Source of the DNA: JANMEB01 sp041745295
GTDB lineage: Bacteria > Planctomycetota > Planctomycetia > Pirellulales > Pirellulaceae
Length of the DNA stretch: 64,000 nucleotides
Reading direction: 5' to 3'
Assembly (NCBI GenBank): GCA_041745295.1
Contig: JBGTJE010000025.1
Span: forward strand, 1-64,000
Within the stretch, counting starts at the first letter, position 1. The number at the start of each line of letters is the position of its first letter. Position numbers and translations under genes: made by a program. The notes beneath the pieces are model-generated. The model saw nothing but the letters and a program-made list of their open reading frames with translations, had not been told where the DNA came from and made no database searches. This document shows positions 45,229-54,143 of the stretch, piece by piece.

Positions 45229-46071
45229 CTAATCTTGCAGCACGTTGAAGCTCAATCCGTCGGAACTGCGGAGCGTGAATTCGTAGACTTGTCCGGGGAC
45301 CGGATCGATGTAGTTGATTTGGCCGTGGTTGTTGCGAACGCCCAGATCTTTCTGTTTCTGAGGATCGTTGGAAATCGCCCAGAAGTCGCGCCAGATCTGC
45401 TGTTCAAATTCACTGAGCCGCGAGCCGCGCACGTACGCCGCCGCGCGTACGACTCCTTGGTCGTCGACGTCCAAGGGATAGCCCCCGGCCAACCCATCGT
45501 CTTCACCGAATAATCGACGAAACATGTACATCGACGTCGCGCGTAGCGCGTCGGCACTTTCAATGTACTGGTCGTCGAATTTTACGATGAAGGCGTCGAG
45601 GTAAAGCCGTTGCCCTTTCAACCGGTATTGCTTAGACTCACCGATCGATTTGCCTAAATCATCGACTTCCGAGAATTCCACCAAGCAAAATTTTTCGTTC
45701 GTCCCCGGGTCCTGGCCTTTTTCGAGAACCTTGATTCGGGCCAAGCGGTGATCGACCTTGAGCAGCTTGTTGGCCATCTCCAATTGTTCGTTGGCTCGCG
45801 CTAATGCGGCGACTTGCCTAGCTTGTTCCTCGATCGTCTTTTGTTGTTCGGCCGACTGGGCCGCGAGCAGCTCCAACGAGGCTTTCAGCCCGGCCAGCTT
45901 TTCGGTTGCTTTTTGTAACTCCATTTTGGCTTGTTTTGCGTCGAGCCCGGGTTGAACGTAATTGGTGTACGTCAAATACCCGCCGTAGGCCAATCCAGCG
46001 AGCACGACGAGCAGGATTCCCGTGCGAGCCACGCTATTTGCCGTTTTCACGTTGTCCATTATTCTGCCCAT
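45229..46071 (-). CDS. Membrane-anchored coiled-coil protein of unknown function
   Basis: The product is 280 aa; ATG codon 5 (46059) is an alternative start. One transmembrane helix (TGILLVVLAGLAYGGYLTYT, ~17-36) anchors a long coiled coil (~50-110: ELQKATEKLAGLKASLELLAAQSAEQQKTIEEQARQVAAL). A conserved-looking C-terminal domain follows, with HRLARIKVLEKGQDP, FCLVEFSEVDD, MYMFRRLFGEDDG and YEFTLRSSDGLSF. The topology predicts a periplasmic C-terminus. The family is not named. Confidence 0.8.
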   Translation of the reverse strand: MGRIMDNVKTANSVARTGILLVVLAGLAYGGYLTYTNYVQPGLDAKQAKMELQKATEKLAGLKASLELLAAQSAEQQKTIEEQARQVAALARANEQLEMANKLLKVDHRLARIKVLEKGQDPGTNEKFCLVEFSEVDDLGKSIGESKQYRLKGQRLYLDAFIVKFDDQYIESADALRATSMYMFRRLFGEDDGLAGGYPLDVDDQGVVRAAAYVRGSRLSEFEQQIWRDFWAISNDPQKQKDLGVRNNHGQINYIDPVPGQVYEFTLRSSDGLSFNVLQD

Positions 46072-46126
46072 GGCCGTGTCCCCAAACGCTCAAAAAACCG
46101 GTCGTGGGTCAGGTCGCCAATCGATT

Positions 46127-46220
46127 GTAGCCCTCTCGCTCCGCGAGAGGAAAGCGATTTCAGATTACACTCGAAATCACCCGTCGGGGCGGCATTCATC
46201 ACGCGGAGCGTGATGGCTAC
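46127..46220. repeat. GTAGCC hairpin pair, family 1, copy B (94 bp, inverted)
   Basis: This copy has the same length as A and C but opposite orientation. It begins with GTAGC, CCTCTCGC-TCC-GCGAGAGG and ends with the inverted CATCACGC-TCC-GCGTGATG hairpin and GGCTAC. Confidence 0.88.
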
Positions 46221-46399
46221 AAAGAAACTGACCCACTACTCAAAAACCTGCCCACCGGCAACGATTAAATCGAACCGACGATCCTTGGCACCAAGTTTAT
46301 ACGAGAATCGGCATATCGTTGAGCCCAACCACCGCCGAACCCAAGCAAATCATGTGGAAAATCGCTCGAAAGGCCGGCTTGGGCACGTTCAGCGAACTT

Positions 46400-46468
46400 G
46401 TAGCGGAACTCGCCAGAGTTTCGGCGCGGGTGAATGCGGCGGGCCCGAAGTCTGGCGACTTCGGCTAC
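46400..46468. repeat. Inverted GTAGC hairpin pair, family 2, copy B
   Basis: The left end reads GTAGC, GGAACTC, loop GCCA, GAGTTTCG. The right end, read on the minus strand, is GTAGC, CGAAGTC, GCCA, GACTTCG. Stems differ from the copy at 23261-23332 at paired positions (AATTC/GAATT, AACTC/GAGTT, AAGTC/GACTT), while the GCCA loop and GTAGC foot are fixed. The 46072-46519 gap has no gene. Confidence 0.85.
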
Positions 46469-46519
46469 CTCAACCGCTGCACTTTCGAGAACCGCGCCTA
46501 GCTGGATTGGTCGCGAGTA

Positions 46520-47842
46520 CTATCCACACTCCCCCGCCAGCGGAGTTTTGCGCTTGAATAACCAATAGGCGGCAATTCCCGATACGAACGTCACAACCGT
46601 CCCCAGCAGATTTCTTGGCTCCTGGATCGCCATCAGTACAGCCAAGAAGACGGTGCAAACCACGAACAGCCCAGCCGGCAGCAGTACGAGTCGGGCGGAC
46701 CGTCGCAATTTCGCGCGGCGCACAAACAGACAGGCAACTGTCGCTGCGGCCGAGAGCGCCAACGTGACGCTCAAATAGTTGATTAGGTCTTTCAAAGTCG
46801 AAAGCAAGACGATCGCGATCGCCAAAGCGACTTGCACCAGCATGGCATTGCGCGGAGCGTCCGATTCCACACATAACCATCGCGGCAGCAACCCATCGGC
46901 AGCCATTTTGGCGTACACCCGAGGCGCGGCCATGATCATGCTCGTGATGGAAGTCAGCAGGGCAATTACAATTACGCCGCGCACCAAGGACGCCAATAAA
47001 TGCCCGCCGACAACTTCAGCGGCAATGGCAGCGACTTGTTCCTGATTGGCAATTTGATCGCGGGCGGGAGCGTATACGAAAACGAAATTGAGCACCAAAT
47101 AGATCACAAATACAGCAACCGTGCCAACCAGCAGCGCTCGGGGGATGTTCCGCTTCGCCGATTGGGCCTCTTCGGCCACATAGATCGCTGCATTAAAACC
47201 CGAATAGCTCAACGAAATCCAGATGATCGAGGTCGCCATGCTCAACCAAAAATTGGGATTGCCACTCACGTCCACGCCGGTTGCCACTCCGTGCCAGACA
47301 TCGTCGCTCCAATGCGCGGTCACCATCCAAACAAAGACACTAATCAAAAGGAGCTTAAGACCGACAATAAAATTCTGTAGGACCGCACCCCAGCGCACGC
47401 GCAAGCCATGAGCTAATCCCGCGGTGGCGATTGCGGCGCACGCTAAAACATCTCGCGGCAACCAAATGGGCCGCAGCACCTCGGGCAGTGCGTAACTCTC
47501 GAACGCGGTCGCCGCAAACGCGATCGCCCCGGTGAATCCGGCGATCAACGAGACCCAGCCGGCCAAAAATCCCCACAGCGGTCCGAGGGTCCGCGACAAA
47601 AACAGATACTCGCCTCCCGCCTCGGGAATGAGCTGAATCAACTGTCCATAGCTCCAAGCGCCGCAAACGGCAATCAATCCCGCGATCAGCCAAGCCACCA
47701 TGACCCACATCGGTGATCCGACACTGGCGAGCGTAAAGCCAGAGGTTGTGAACACCCCGACGCCGATCATGTTGGCAATTACCAAGCAGACGAGCGTCCA
47801 AAAGCCGTAGGGCTGGCTTTTCAAAGTATTCAATTCGCTCAA
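46520..47842 (-). CDS. APC superfamily amino acid permease
   Basis: The product is 440 aa with about 12 hydrophobic helices. Helix 1 has the substrate-binding break IANMIGVGVF (~23-32), and helix 2 has GLIAVCGAWSYGQLIQLIPEAGGEYLFLSRTLGP, the classic APC signature. Helix 6 carries SLSYSGFNAAIYVAEE. It should import amino acids or polyamines by cation symport or exchange across the inner membrane. Substrate not decided. It is a single gene. Confidence 0.92.
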   Translation of the reverse strand: MSELNTLKSQPYGFWTLVCLVIANMIGVGVFTTSGFTLASVGSPMWVMVAWLIAGLIAVCGAWSYGQLIQLIPEAGGEYLFLSRTLGPLWGFLAGWVSLIAGFTGAIAFAATAFESYALPEVLRPIWLPRDVLACAAIATAGLAHGLRVRWGAVLQNFIVGLKLLLISVFVWMVTAHWSDDVWHGVATGVDVSGNPNFWLSMATSIIWISLSYSGFNAAIYVAEEAQSAKRNIPRALLVGTVAVFVIYLVLNFVFVYAPARDQIANQEQVAAIAAEVVGGHLLASLVRGVIVIALLTSITSMIMAAPRVYAKMAADGLLPRWLCVESDAPRNAMLVQVALAIAIVLLSTLKDLINYLSVTLALSAAATVACLFVRRAKLRRSARLVLLPAGLFVVCTVFLAVLMAIQEPRNLLGTVVTFVSGIAAYWLFKRKTPLAGECG

Positions 47843-48045
47843 GGTGACTCCCGCGAATGCCGTCGAAGTTCAGTCGATGACAAGTCCACGGCGTACTTGG
47901 CTGAGTCAAGCATGGGGATTAGCGCAAACTGCGAGCAATTACGGCCGCACTTACTGATATCGGGCTTGAAACGCTAGAATAGTTTACGCGAGCCGGCCGT
48001 TTTTCACCAACAGGCCGGTTTTGTTTGTCGTGGACTAGTTCCTTT

Positions 48046-48139
48046 GTAGCCATCACGCTCCGCGTGATGAATGCCGCCCCGCCGGGTGATTTCGAGTGTC
48101 ATTTGAAATCGCTTTCCTCTCGCGGAGCGAGAGGGCTAC
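48046..48139. repeat. GTAGCC hairpin pair, family 1, copy C (94 bp)
   Basis: The orientation is as in copy A (32524-32617): GTAGC, CATCACGC-TCC-GCGTGATG on the left, and CCTCTCGC-(GGA)-GCGAGAGG then GCTAC on the right. It lies 67 bp before the start of the M16 gene. The rest of the 47843-48206 gap holds nothing clear. Confidence 0.88.
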
Positions 48140-48206
48140 AGTCAAATGGCAACTCGAACCACTACCGTTTTGTAAAATTGCTTTCATCGCCTCGTTGAAT
48201 GCCGAA

Positions 48207-49457
48207 ATGGAAAATGCCCCCGTTCTTTTTGAGCACCGATTCGACAACGGCTTGGTATTATTGGCCGAGCCGATGCCCTGGCTTCGCTCGGCAGCGTTTA
48301 CTGTGTTACTCCCCGCAGGGTGTCAATACGATCCGCCGTCTCGGTTTGGATTGGCGAGTTTGACCTGCGACATGATTCAGCGCGGATGCGGCAGCCGCGA
48401 CAACCGAACGTTTATTGAAGACCTCGAGCTCTTGGGGGCTGATTACGGAGTTTCCGCTTCGGTGTACCACACCGTGATTGGGGGAACGGTTCCCCACACG
48501 CAGCTCGGTGAGACGCTCGGAGTTTTTGCCGACGTCGTGTGCCAGCCCTGGCTCCCATCCGCCCAGCTCGATGATGCGAAAATGGTCTGTTATCAAGAGA
48601 TCCGATCGCTCGAAGACGATTTGGCTCATCGGGCGATGCACGCCTTGCGAATGCGATATTACGGCGATCCGCTCGGCCGCAATAGCTCGGGCCAAATCGA
48701 GGGGATTGAGGCGATCACGATCGACGAGGTGCGCGGTTTTTGCGGATCGCATTTTCGCTCGGGGCAGACGGTGATCAGCGTCGCCGGCAACATCGATTGG
48801 CCGCGACTGCAAGATGAGGTTGGCCGGCTGTTCGCGCCGATGCCGTCGGGCGAGGCGCCCGCCGTCGCGGTTTCGCCCCCTTCGCACGGGAGCGAACACA
48901 TTTCGTATGATAGTCAGCAAACGCACATTTGTTTGGCCTATCCGAGCGCGGCGTATCGCGAGCCTAATTATTTTCGCGCCCGCGGGGCGGTCGGCGTGAT
49001 GAGTGACGGATTGAGTTCTCGATTGTTCTACGAAGTGCGGGAAAAACGCGGCCTTTGCTACACGGTTTTCGCCACTCTGCATTCGCTCCGCGACCGGGCT
49101 TGCGTACTCTGTTACGCTGGTACGGGAGCCGATCGAGCGCAAGAAACGCTGGATGTAATCGTCCAACAATTCCAGCGCCTCCGCGAGGGAATTACGCACG
49201 ACGAATTGACTCGGCTCAAAGTTCAAATTCGCAGCGGATTGGTCATGCAACAGGAGTCGAGCCGATCGCGGGCGGCCTCGATGGCCGGCGATTGGTTTCA
49301 CTTGGGCCGAGTTCGCTCGATGGATGAAGTCAGCCGCTTGGTCAACGACTTGTCGATCGACGACGTGAACGAATACTTGCGCGATCATCCGCCGCTGACG
49401 TGCGATGTTGTGACGCTTGGTCCACGCCCGCTGGAGATTCCCAATGGAGTTCCGTAG
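48207..49457 (+). CDS. M16 peptidase homologue without zinc site
   Basis: The ATG at 48207 (MENAPVLFEHRFDNGLVLLAEP) gives 416 aa; upstream codons in frame run through the repeat at 48046-48139. The fold is M16, but the HxxEH zinc motif is absent (the region reads FGLASLTCDMIQRGC). It keeps the substrate-binding motif SRLFYEVREKRGLCYTV (~271-287) typical of the non-catalytic partner in M16B pairs. The catalytic gene overlaps its end by 14 bp. The two should form a heterodimeric processing peptidase, like SPH2681/2682 or the mitochondrial processing peptidase. Confidence 0.9.
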   Translation: MENAPVLFEHRFDNGLVLLAEPMPWLRSAAFTVLLPAGCQYDPPSRFGLASLTCDMIQRGCGSRDNRTFIEDLELLGADYGVSASVYHTVIGGTVPHTQLGETLGVFADVVCQPWLPSAQLDDAKMVCYQEIRSLEDDLAHRAMHALRMRYYGDPLGRNSSGQIEGIEAITIDEVRGFCGSHFRSGQTVISVAGNIDWPRLQDEVGRLFAPMPSGEAPAVAVSPPSHGSEHISYDSQQTHICLAYPSAAYREPNYFRARGAVGVMSDGLSSRLFYEVREKRGLCYTVFATLHSLRDRACVLCYAGTGADRAQETLDVIVQQFQRLREGITHDELTRLKVQIRSGLVMQQESSRSRAASMAGDWFHLGRVRSMDEVSRLVNDLSIDDVNEYLRDHPPLTCDVVTLGPRPLEIPNGVP

Positions 49458-50682
49458 CCACCGCCTGGACAATGGCTTGAGCATTTTGGCCGAGTGCAAT
49501 AAGCGAAATTACACCTCGGCGTTTGGGATTTTCGTCCGTACCGGCGCGCGCGACGAAGGGCCCGAAATCGGCGGCGTCAGCCATTTCTTGGAGCACATGG
49601 TGTTCAAGGGAACTCCCCGCAGAACGGCCGAACAAGTCAACCTGCAGTTGGACGAAATGGGTTCGCATAGCAACGCCCGAACCAGCGAAGACAGCACAAT
49701 CTACCACGCCGCGGTTTTACCTGAATTCCAATCGCCGATGATTGAATTGCTCTGCGATTTGATGCGTCCGTCGCTCCGCGAAAGTGACTTCGAGACGGAA
49801 AAGAAGGTGATCGTCGAAGAAATCTTGATGTACGACGACCAGCCCCCGTATGGCGGTTACGAGCGTGCGATGGCGGAATACTTTGGCGACCATCCGCTCG
49901 GGCAAAGCATTTTGGGAACCGTACCATCAGTCGAGGGGCTGACCCCTGAATCGATGCGCGAGTATTTTCGGCGCCGCTACAGCCCGAATAACATGGCGAT
50001 CGTCGCGGCGGGCAACGTGGACTTCGACCAGTTGATCGCCGATGCCGAGCGCTGTTGCGGCGCGTGGCGGCCACAGGAACTTGGTAAGAATATTCGTCCC
50101 GCGGCGCCGCGGACCGGATTTCATCTGATGGTCAAGCCGCAATCGGCCCAGCAATACGTCCTGCAACTGTCGGCTGGCCCAGCGGCCGAAGACCCGCAGC
50201 GGTTTGCAGCCCGATTGGTCACGACAATCTTGGGGGACGAAAGCGGGAGTCGTTTGTACTGGAGTTTCATCGATCCGGGGCGAGCCGAAACCGCCGCAAT
50301 GGGGAACTACGAATTCGAAGGTACCGGTCTGCTCATGACGGTGTTGTGCTGCGCACCGGAACAGACTCAAGACAATCTGATCGAACTTCGTCGCTTACAG
50401 GAGTCGGCGTTCCGCGAGGGAATCAAACAACGCGAACTTGATTTGGCGAAAAGCAAGATCGTTTCCGAAATCCTGATCGCGAGTGAACGGGCGGAAAACC
50501 GCATGTTCGGCGTGGGCGGGAATTGGCTCAAGCACCGACCGTACCTGCCGTCCGATGAAGTCGCCCAACTGTTTTCCGATGTAACCCTAGACGAAGTCAA
50601 TCATATTCTGAAACAATTCTCCCTGACGGATTGCACCACGCTGAGTGTTGGACCGCTCACTCAACTCTCCATGGCGAGCTGA
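49444..50682 (+). CDS. M16 zinc peptidase, catalytic partner
   Basis: The ATG at 49444 (MEFRSHRLDNGLSILAE) overlaps the previous stop by 14 bp. The product is 412 aa. The zinc/catalytic motif HFLEH is at residues 47-51, and the downstream Glu lies in KKVIVEEIL. The C-terminal half has SGSRLYWSFIDPGRAETAAMGNYEF, where the R..Y substrate motif (RGLxY) of the partner is missing. The catalytic and binding motifs are therefore split between the two genes. Confidence 0.93.
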   Translation: MEFRSHRLDNGLSILAECNKRNYTSAFGIFVRTGARDEGPEIGGVSHFLEHMVFKGTPRRTAEQVNLQLDEMGSHSNARTSEDSTIYHAAVLPEFQSPMIELLCDLMRPSLRESDFETEKKVIVEEILMYDDQPPYGGYERAMAEYFGDHPLGQSILGTVPSVEGLTPESMREYFRRRYSPNNMAIVAAGNVDFDQLIADAERCCGAWRPQELGKNIRPAAPRTGFHLMVKPQSAQQYVLQLSAGPAAEDPQRFAARLVTTILGDESGSRLYWSFIDPGRAETAAMGNYEFEGTGLLMTVLCCAPEQTQDNLIELRRLQESAFREGIKQRELDLAKSKIVSEILIASERAENRMFGVGGNWLKHRPYLPSDEVAQLFSDVTLDEVNHILKQFSLTDCTTLSVGPLTQLSMAS

Positions 50683-50684
50683 AT

Positions 50685-52433
50685 TTGCCTCCTAGCCATC
50701 TGCCGATTCCGTCCGAATCCAAGGCTGCTGAATCGACGACTCGCTTTCGCCAAGCCATCGCCGGCGTTGACAATGTCGGCCAGATGCTGACAGAAGCGGC
50801 CCGCGCATTTCCCGAACTCGTCGCGGTCGCGCAGTCACCGCGGCGCCCAGGTTGCGGTCGTGCATCGTATCTGCAGATGACGTTCCGGCAATTGGACGAT
50901 TGGGCTTGCTCGATTGCAGCTGGCTTTCAACAGGCCGGCGTGCCGAAGGGGGCTCGCTTGGCTCTGCTGGTGCATCCCGGCATCGACTTTGTCGCGCTGG
51001 TTTTTGCCCTGATGAAGGCCGGGGTGGTGAGCATCCTGATTGATCCGGGGATGGGTAAGCGTAACTTGGTCCGTTGTTTGAGCGAAGCGGGACCGGACGG
51101 GATAGTCGGTGTTGCTAAAGCGCAAATGCTGCGCTGGCTGCTGCGGAATCGATTCCGATCCGCAAAGCACAATTTCGGCGTTGGCTTCCGCTGGCCCGGC
51201 CTGACGCCCATTGACGGTTTTCGGCGACTTTCTCCGCAACAATTCGATCCGCCGGCAGTGGGCCGAGAAGATCCTGCCTCGTGTATCTTCACGACGGGGA
51301 GCACCGGCCCGCCCAAAGGCGTTCTATATCGACATCGGAACTTCGTTTTCCAAGCCATTGAGATCGCGCGCCATTTCGAGCTTCCGCCGGGAAGCGTCGA
51401 CATCTCCGGTTTCCCGTTGTTTGCCTTGTTCAACGTGGCGATGGGAGCGACGACCGTATTCCCCAAGATGGACTTCACGCGGCCCGCGCAAGTCAACCCG
51501 AAACATTTCATCGCCGCGATCGACGATTGGTCGGCCTCTCAATCGTTCGGCTCGCCCGCGCTGTGGAACACGGTGGCGAGATATTGTGAACAAAACCAAA
51601 TTCGCCTGCCGACGATTCAAAATGTCTTGACCGCCGGTGCGCCTGTCCCGGCGCATGTCCTGGCCCGTTGTCAAGCGATCATTTCGGACGAGGGCGAAGT
51701 CCATACACCCTACGGAGCAACCGAGGCACTCCCGATCGCCTGCATAACAGCTCGCGAAGTCCTTGCGGAAACGGCGGCCGGGACTGTAGCTGGTCGCGGC
51801 ACGTGCGTCGGGCGACCGTTTCCCGAAATCGAATGGCGAATCATCGCAATCTCCGATCATCCGATACCCGATATTTGCCAAGCGATCAGTTTGCCGCCCG
51901 GCGAAATTGGCGAACTGATCGTGCGTGGACCCGTCGTCACCGATCGCTACCTCACGCGACCTGAAGCCAACGCGTTGCACAAGATCGCAGATGGTTCGAC
52001 GATCTGGCATCGCATGGGTGACGTCGGCTCCCTAGATGCAAAAAACCGATTTTGGTTTTGCGGGCGCAAGTCGCAGCGCGTTCAGACCGCGCAAGGGACG
52101 ATGTTCACGATTCAGTGCGAGGCCATCATCAACCAGCACCGTGAGATCTACCGGAGCGCGCTAGTGGGCGTGGGACCGATTGGATCGCAAGTTCCGGTGA
52201 TCGTCGCCCAACCCTGGCCCGAGCATTGGCCGCGGCGGCGAGCGGATCGAGATGCCCTCGTTAAGCAACTCTTAGATTTAACACGCGAGAATTCTCTCAC
52301 TCGACAAGTCAAACGCATCTATTTGCATAAATCTCTTCCGGTCGACATCCGTCACAATGCCAAAATCTTCCGTGAACAACTCGCCCTTTGGGCCGCGCGA
52401 CAGTATCAACGGGAGGCAGGGCCTGCAAGATAG
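50685..52433 (+). CDS. OleC-like AMP-binding enzyme (fatty acid CoA ligase family)
   Basis: The frame opens inside the M16 gene (50631); TTG at 50685, just after the M16 stop, is my choice and is uncertain. About 582 aa. The AMP-binding motifs are FTTGSTGPPKGVLY and TPYGATEALPIACI, then VGRPFPEIEWRI, and MGDVGSLDAKNRFWFCGRKSQRVQT. This set matches OleC, the beta-lactone synthetase of long-chain olefin biosynthesis, better than acyl-CoA ligases. OleA, OleB and OleD are not adjacent. It may be cotranscribed with the M16 pair. Confidence 0.8.
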   Translation: MPPSHLPIPSESKAAESTTRFRQAIAGVDNVGQMLTEAARAFPELVAVAQSPRRPGCGRASYLQMTFRQLDDWACSIAAGFQQAGVPKGARLALLVHPGIDFVALVFALMKAGVVSILIDPGMGKRNLVRCLSEAGPDGIVGVAKAQMLRWLLRNRFRSAKHNFGVGFRWPGLTPIDGFRRLSPQQFDPPAVGREDPASCIFTTGSTGPPKGVLYRHRNFVFQAIEIARHFELPPGSVDISGFPLFALFNVAMGATTVFPKMDFTRPAQVNPKHFIAAIDDWSASQSFGSPALWNTVARYCEQNQIRLPTIQNVLTAGAPVPAHVLARCQAIISDEGEVHTPYGATEALPIACITAREVLAETAAGTVAGRGTCVGRPFPEIEWRIIAISDHPIPDICQAISLPPGEIGELIVRGPVVTDRYLTRPEANALHKIADGSTIWHRMGDVGSLDAKNRFWFCGRKSQRVQTAQGTMFTIQCEAIINQHREIYRSALVGVGPIGSQVPVIVAQPWPEHWPRRRADRDALVKQLLDLTRENSLTRQVKRIYLHKSLPVDIRHNAKIFREQLALWAARQYQREAGPAR

Positions 52434-52436
52434 TGC

Positions 52437-52462
52437 GGTCCCAGGCAGGAGCCTGGGACCGA
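52437..52462 (-). repeat. GGTCCCAGGC hairpin between convergent genes
   Basis: On the minus strand CGGTCCCAGGC, loop TCCT, GCCTGGGACCG. It is a stem variant of the hairpins at 12862-12981 and sits 20 bp from the stop of each convergent gene, where it could also help termination. Confidence 0.75.
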
Positions 52463-52482
52463 GTAAACATCTTCTTTGTGCG

Positions 52483-53613
52483 CTAGCGCCAGATGGTTGG
52501 AGCGGATCGGTGGGCGGGTTGGATCTCGGGCCGGGCAAAGTATTCCGGGTTGATTCGATTGGCGCTCACGCTGGTTGGCGAAACGGTCGCCAAGAATTCG
52601 ATTGGCTGGCCCTCGCGAATCGATCCCGGACGATAGCTTTCGCCGTTGTCGGGGATCGCGGCTCGATCTTCTTGGCGAGGAACGGGGGCAAGTGTACCCA
52701 GGGATTTTGATGATGACTGCGAGACGTACCAGCTTTCGGCTGCGGCTGTTTTGCCGCCGGGTTTCGGCGGCGAATCGGGGGATCGCTGGGCGACTTGGGC
52801 TCGCGGATTTGGCGCCGACTCATGACTCGCGATTGGGTGGGTTTGACGTTGTGTCAGGTCGGGGCAGCCTTGCTTGACCCATTGGACCCAGCGGACTTGC
52901 AGTTCGGACAAATCGCTGTAGCCGTAGAATTTTTTGGTGGCTGCATCCCAGGCCCGCGGCTCCCTGCCCGGTTGTTCGGTCGACATTCCCACGCCGACGT
53001 AGTTGATAAAGTGTTGCCGGCCGCCTTGCATGATCAAAAACCGCGCCAGTGAGTAGCCTTGGGCGTAAAGCGGATAGATGTCGTGTGGATACTGCTTCAT
53101 CACAAACATTCGATTGAAGGGGATTCCCCGATTGGTGGTGAGAAATCGCAGCAAGAGTTCGTGATTCTTGTTTCGTTCCGAGACGTGTTCCACCGTCGTG
53201 CAAGCCCCTTCGTCGGCCCAGCGCGGCAAAGGTCGACCAAAATGGGTAGCGAATATTGTGTGGGTGACTTCGTGGGGCAATACGGAATCTAGAATTCGTT
53301 CCGGGCTTCCGTAGATTTCCATTTGCCATCCGACCGGCACGGAATTCGAGCCGTCGTTGACAAAACCGAAGCTCGTTTGCCCGCCGGCCTGTGCTGCGAT
53401 CCGAACGGTGATCGGACATTTTTCCGACCAGCCTGGCAATTCACGTCCCAACCATTGAATCGCGAGATCGCGGCGAAATTGCTCGGCTGCGATGCCAACC
53501 TGTTTCGCGATTTGAGAATCGGGCGCGGAGACAATGAAATTTTTCGTTGCGTAGTCGGCGCCGAGAGAAAAAAATGCAACGAAGACGACGGCGAATTTGA
53601 TCCGAGCGTCCAT
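52483..53613 (-). CDS. Exported gluzincin-type metallopeptidase
   Basis: The product is 376 aa with a signal-like N-terminus (MDARIKFAVVFVAFFSLGADY). The zinc motif HEVTH is at residues 114-118, and the third ligand Glu135 is in WADEGACT, the MA(E) arrangement. This is followed by YPLYAQGYSLARFLIMQGG, seen in peptidase MA-like proteins. The last ~130 residues are Pro/Ser-rich and probably disordered. It should act outside the cytoplasm on unknown substrates. No immunity or partner gene is adjacent. Confidence 0.87.
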   Translation of the reverse strand: MDARIKFAVVFVAFFSLGADYATKNFIVSAPDSQIAKQVGIAAEQFRRDLAIQWLGRELPGWSEKCPITVRIAAQAGGQTSFGFVNDGSNSVPVGWQMEIYGSPERILDSVLPHEVTHTIFATHFGRPLPRWADEGACTTVEHVSERNKNHELLLRFLTTNRGIPFNRMFVMKQYPHDIYPLYAQGYSLARFLIMQGGRQHFINYVGVGMSTEQPGREPRAWDAATKKFYGYSDLSELQVRWVQWVKQGCPDLTQRQTHPIASHESAPNPRAQVAQRSPDSPPKPGGKTAAAESWYVSQSSSKSLGTLAPVPRQEDRAAIPDNGESYRPGSIREGQPIEFLATVSPTSVSANRINPEYFARPEIQPAHRSAPTIWR

Positions 53614-54143
53614 GCTCTTGATCCTTCCTTAGCTCGCAAGTGATAAGCCACCAAGTCGATTCGATGAACGTCCGTGTTCAGCGTTGGGTCAATGCAACTT
53701 TGGGGCCAGGAGATCCATGTTTGGGTCGAGGGTTTTTCGTGCGGTAAACAATTGCGTCGAATGCGCCGAAATGATTGGCAAACGCAATTCGCGTGAACCG
53801 CAATCGGTCGTTGTCGAATTGAAAATCTTGCAATTGGATCCGCCCTGACTGTAACGGTTGCAAAGTTAGCGGTTGGCGAGGATTTCAACTATACGGATTT
53901 TGAATAAGCGAGTGCTAGCGGCCGAGAAGGCGACGGTGGGTAAGTGCTTTGTTTTCAAAGAGAGCTCCCGTGAGATTTCAAACAAAATACTGCCGCCAAC
54001 GAATTCTTGAGGTCCATTTCTGATGGGCGCGCTGCGCCGTAGGCCGGTTGCTCAAGAGCATTGATTATCGAAATAATGGTGTCTTCCGATGGCTTGGTCT
54101 CTATCGCCATCGCTTCTCTATTTAACTTCTCAAGGAATTCCGC
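53614..54143. other. Divergent gap, nothing recognised
   Basis: These 530 bp separate divergent genes. Short frames on the minus strand (53678-53863, 53955-54257) lack domains or ribosome sites. I see no hairpin family here, which is unusual for this window. Confidence 0.45.

Noticed and set aside
23261..48139. Possibility that the repeated elements are a CRISPR array
   Set aside because: Repeats are dispersed, palindromic and in pairs; there are no regular spacers and no cas genes.
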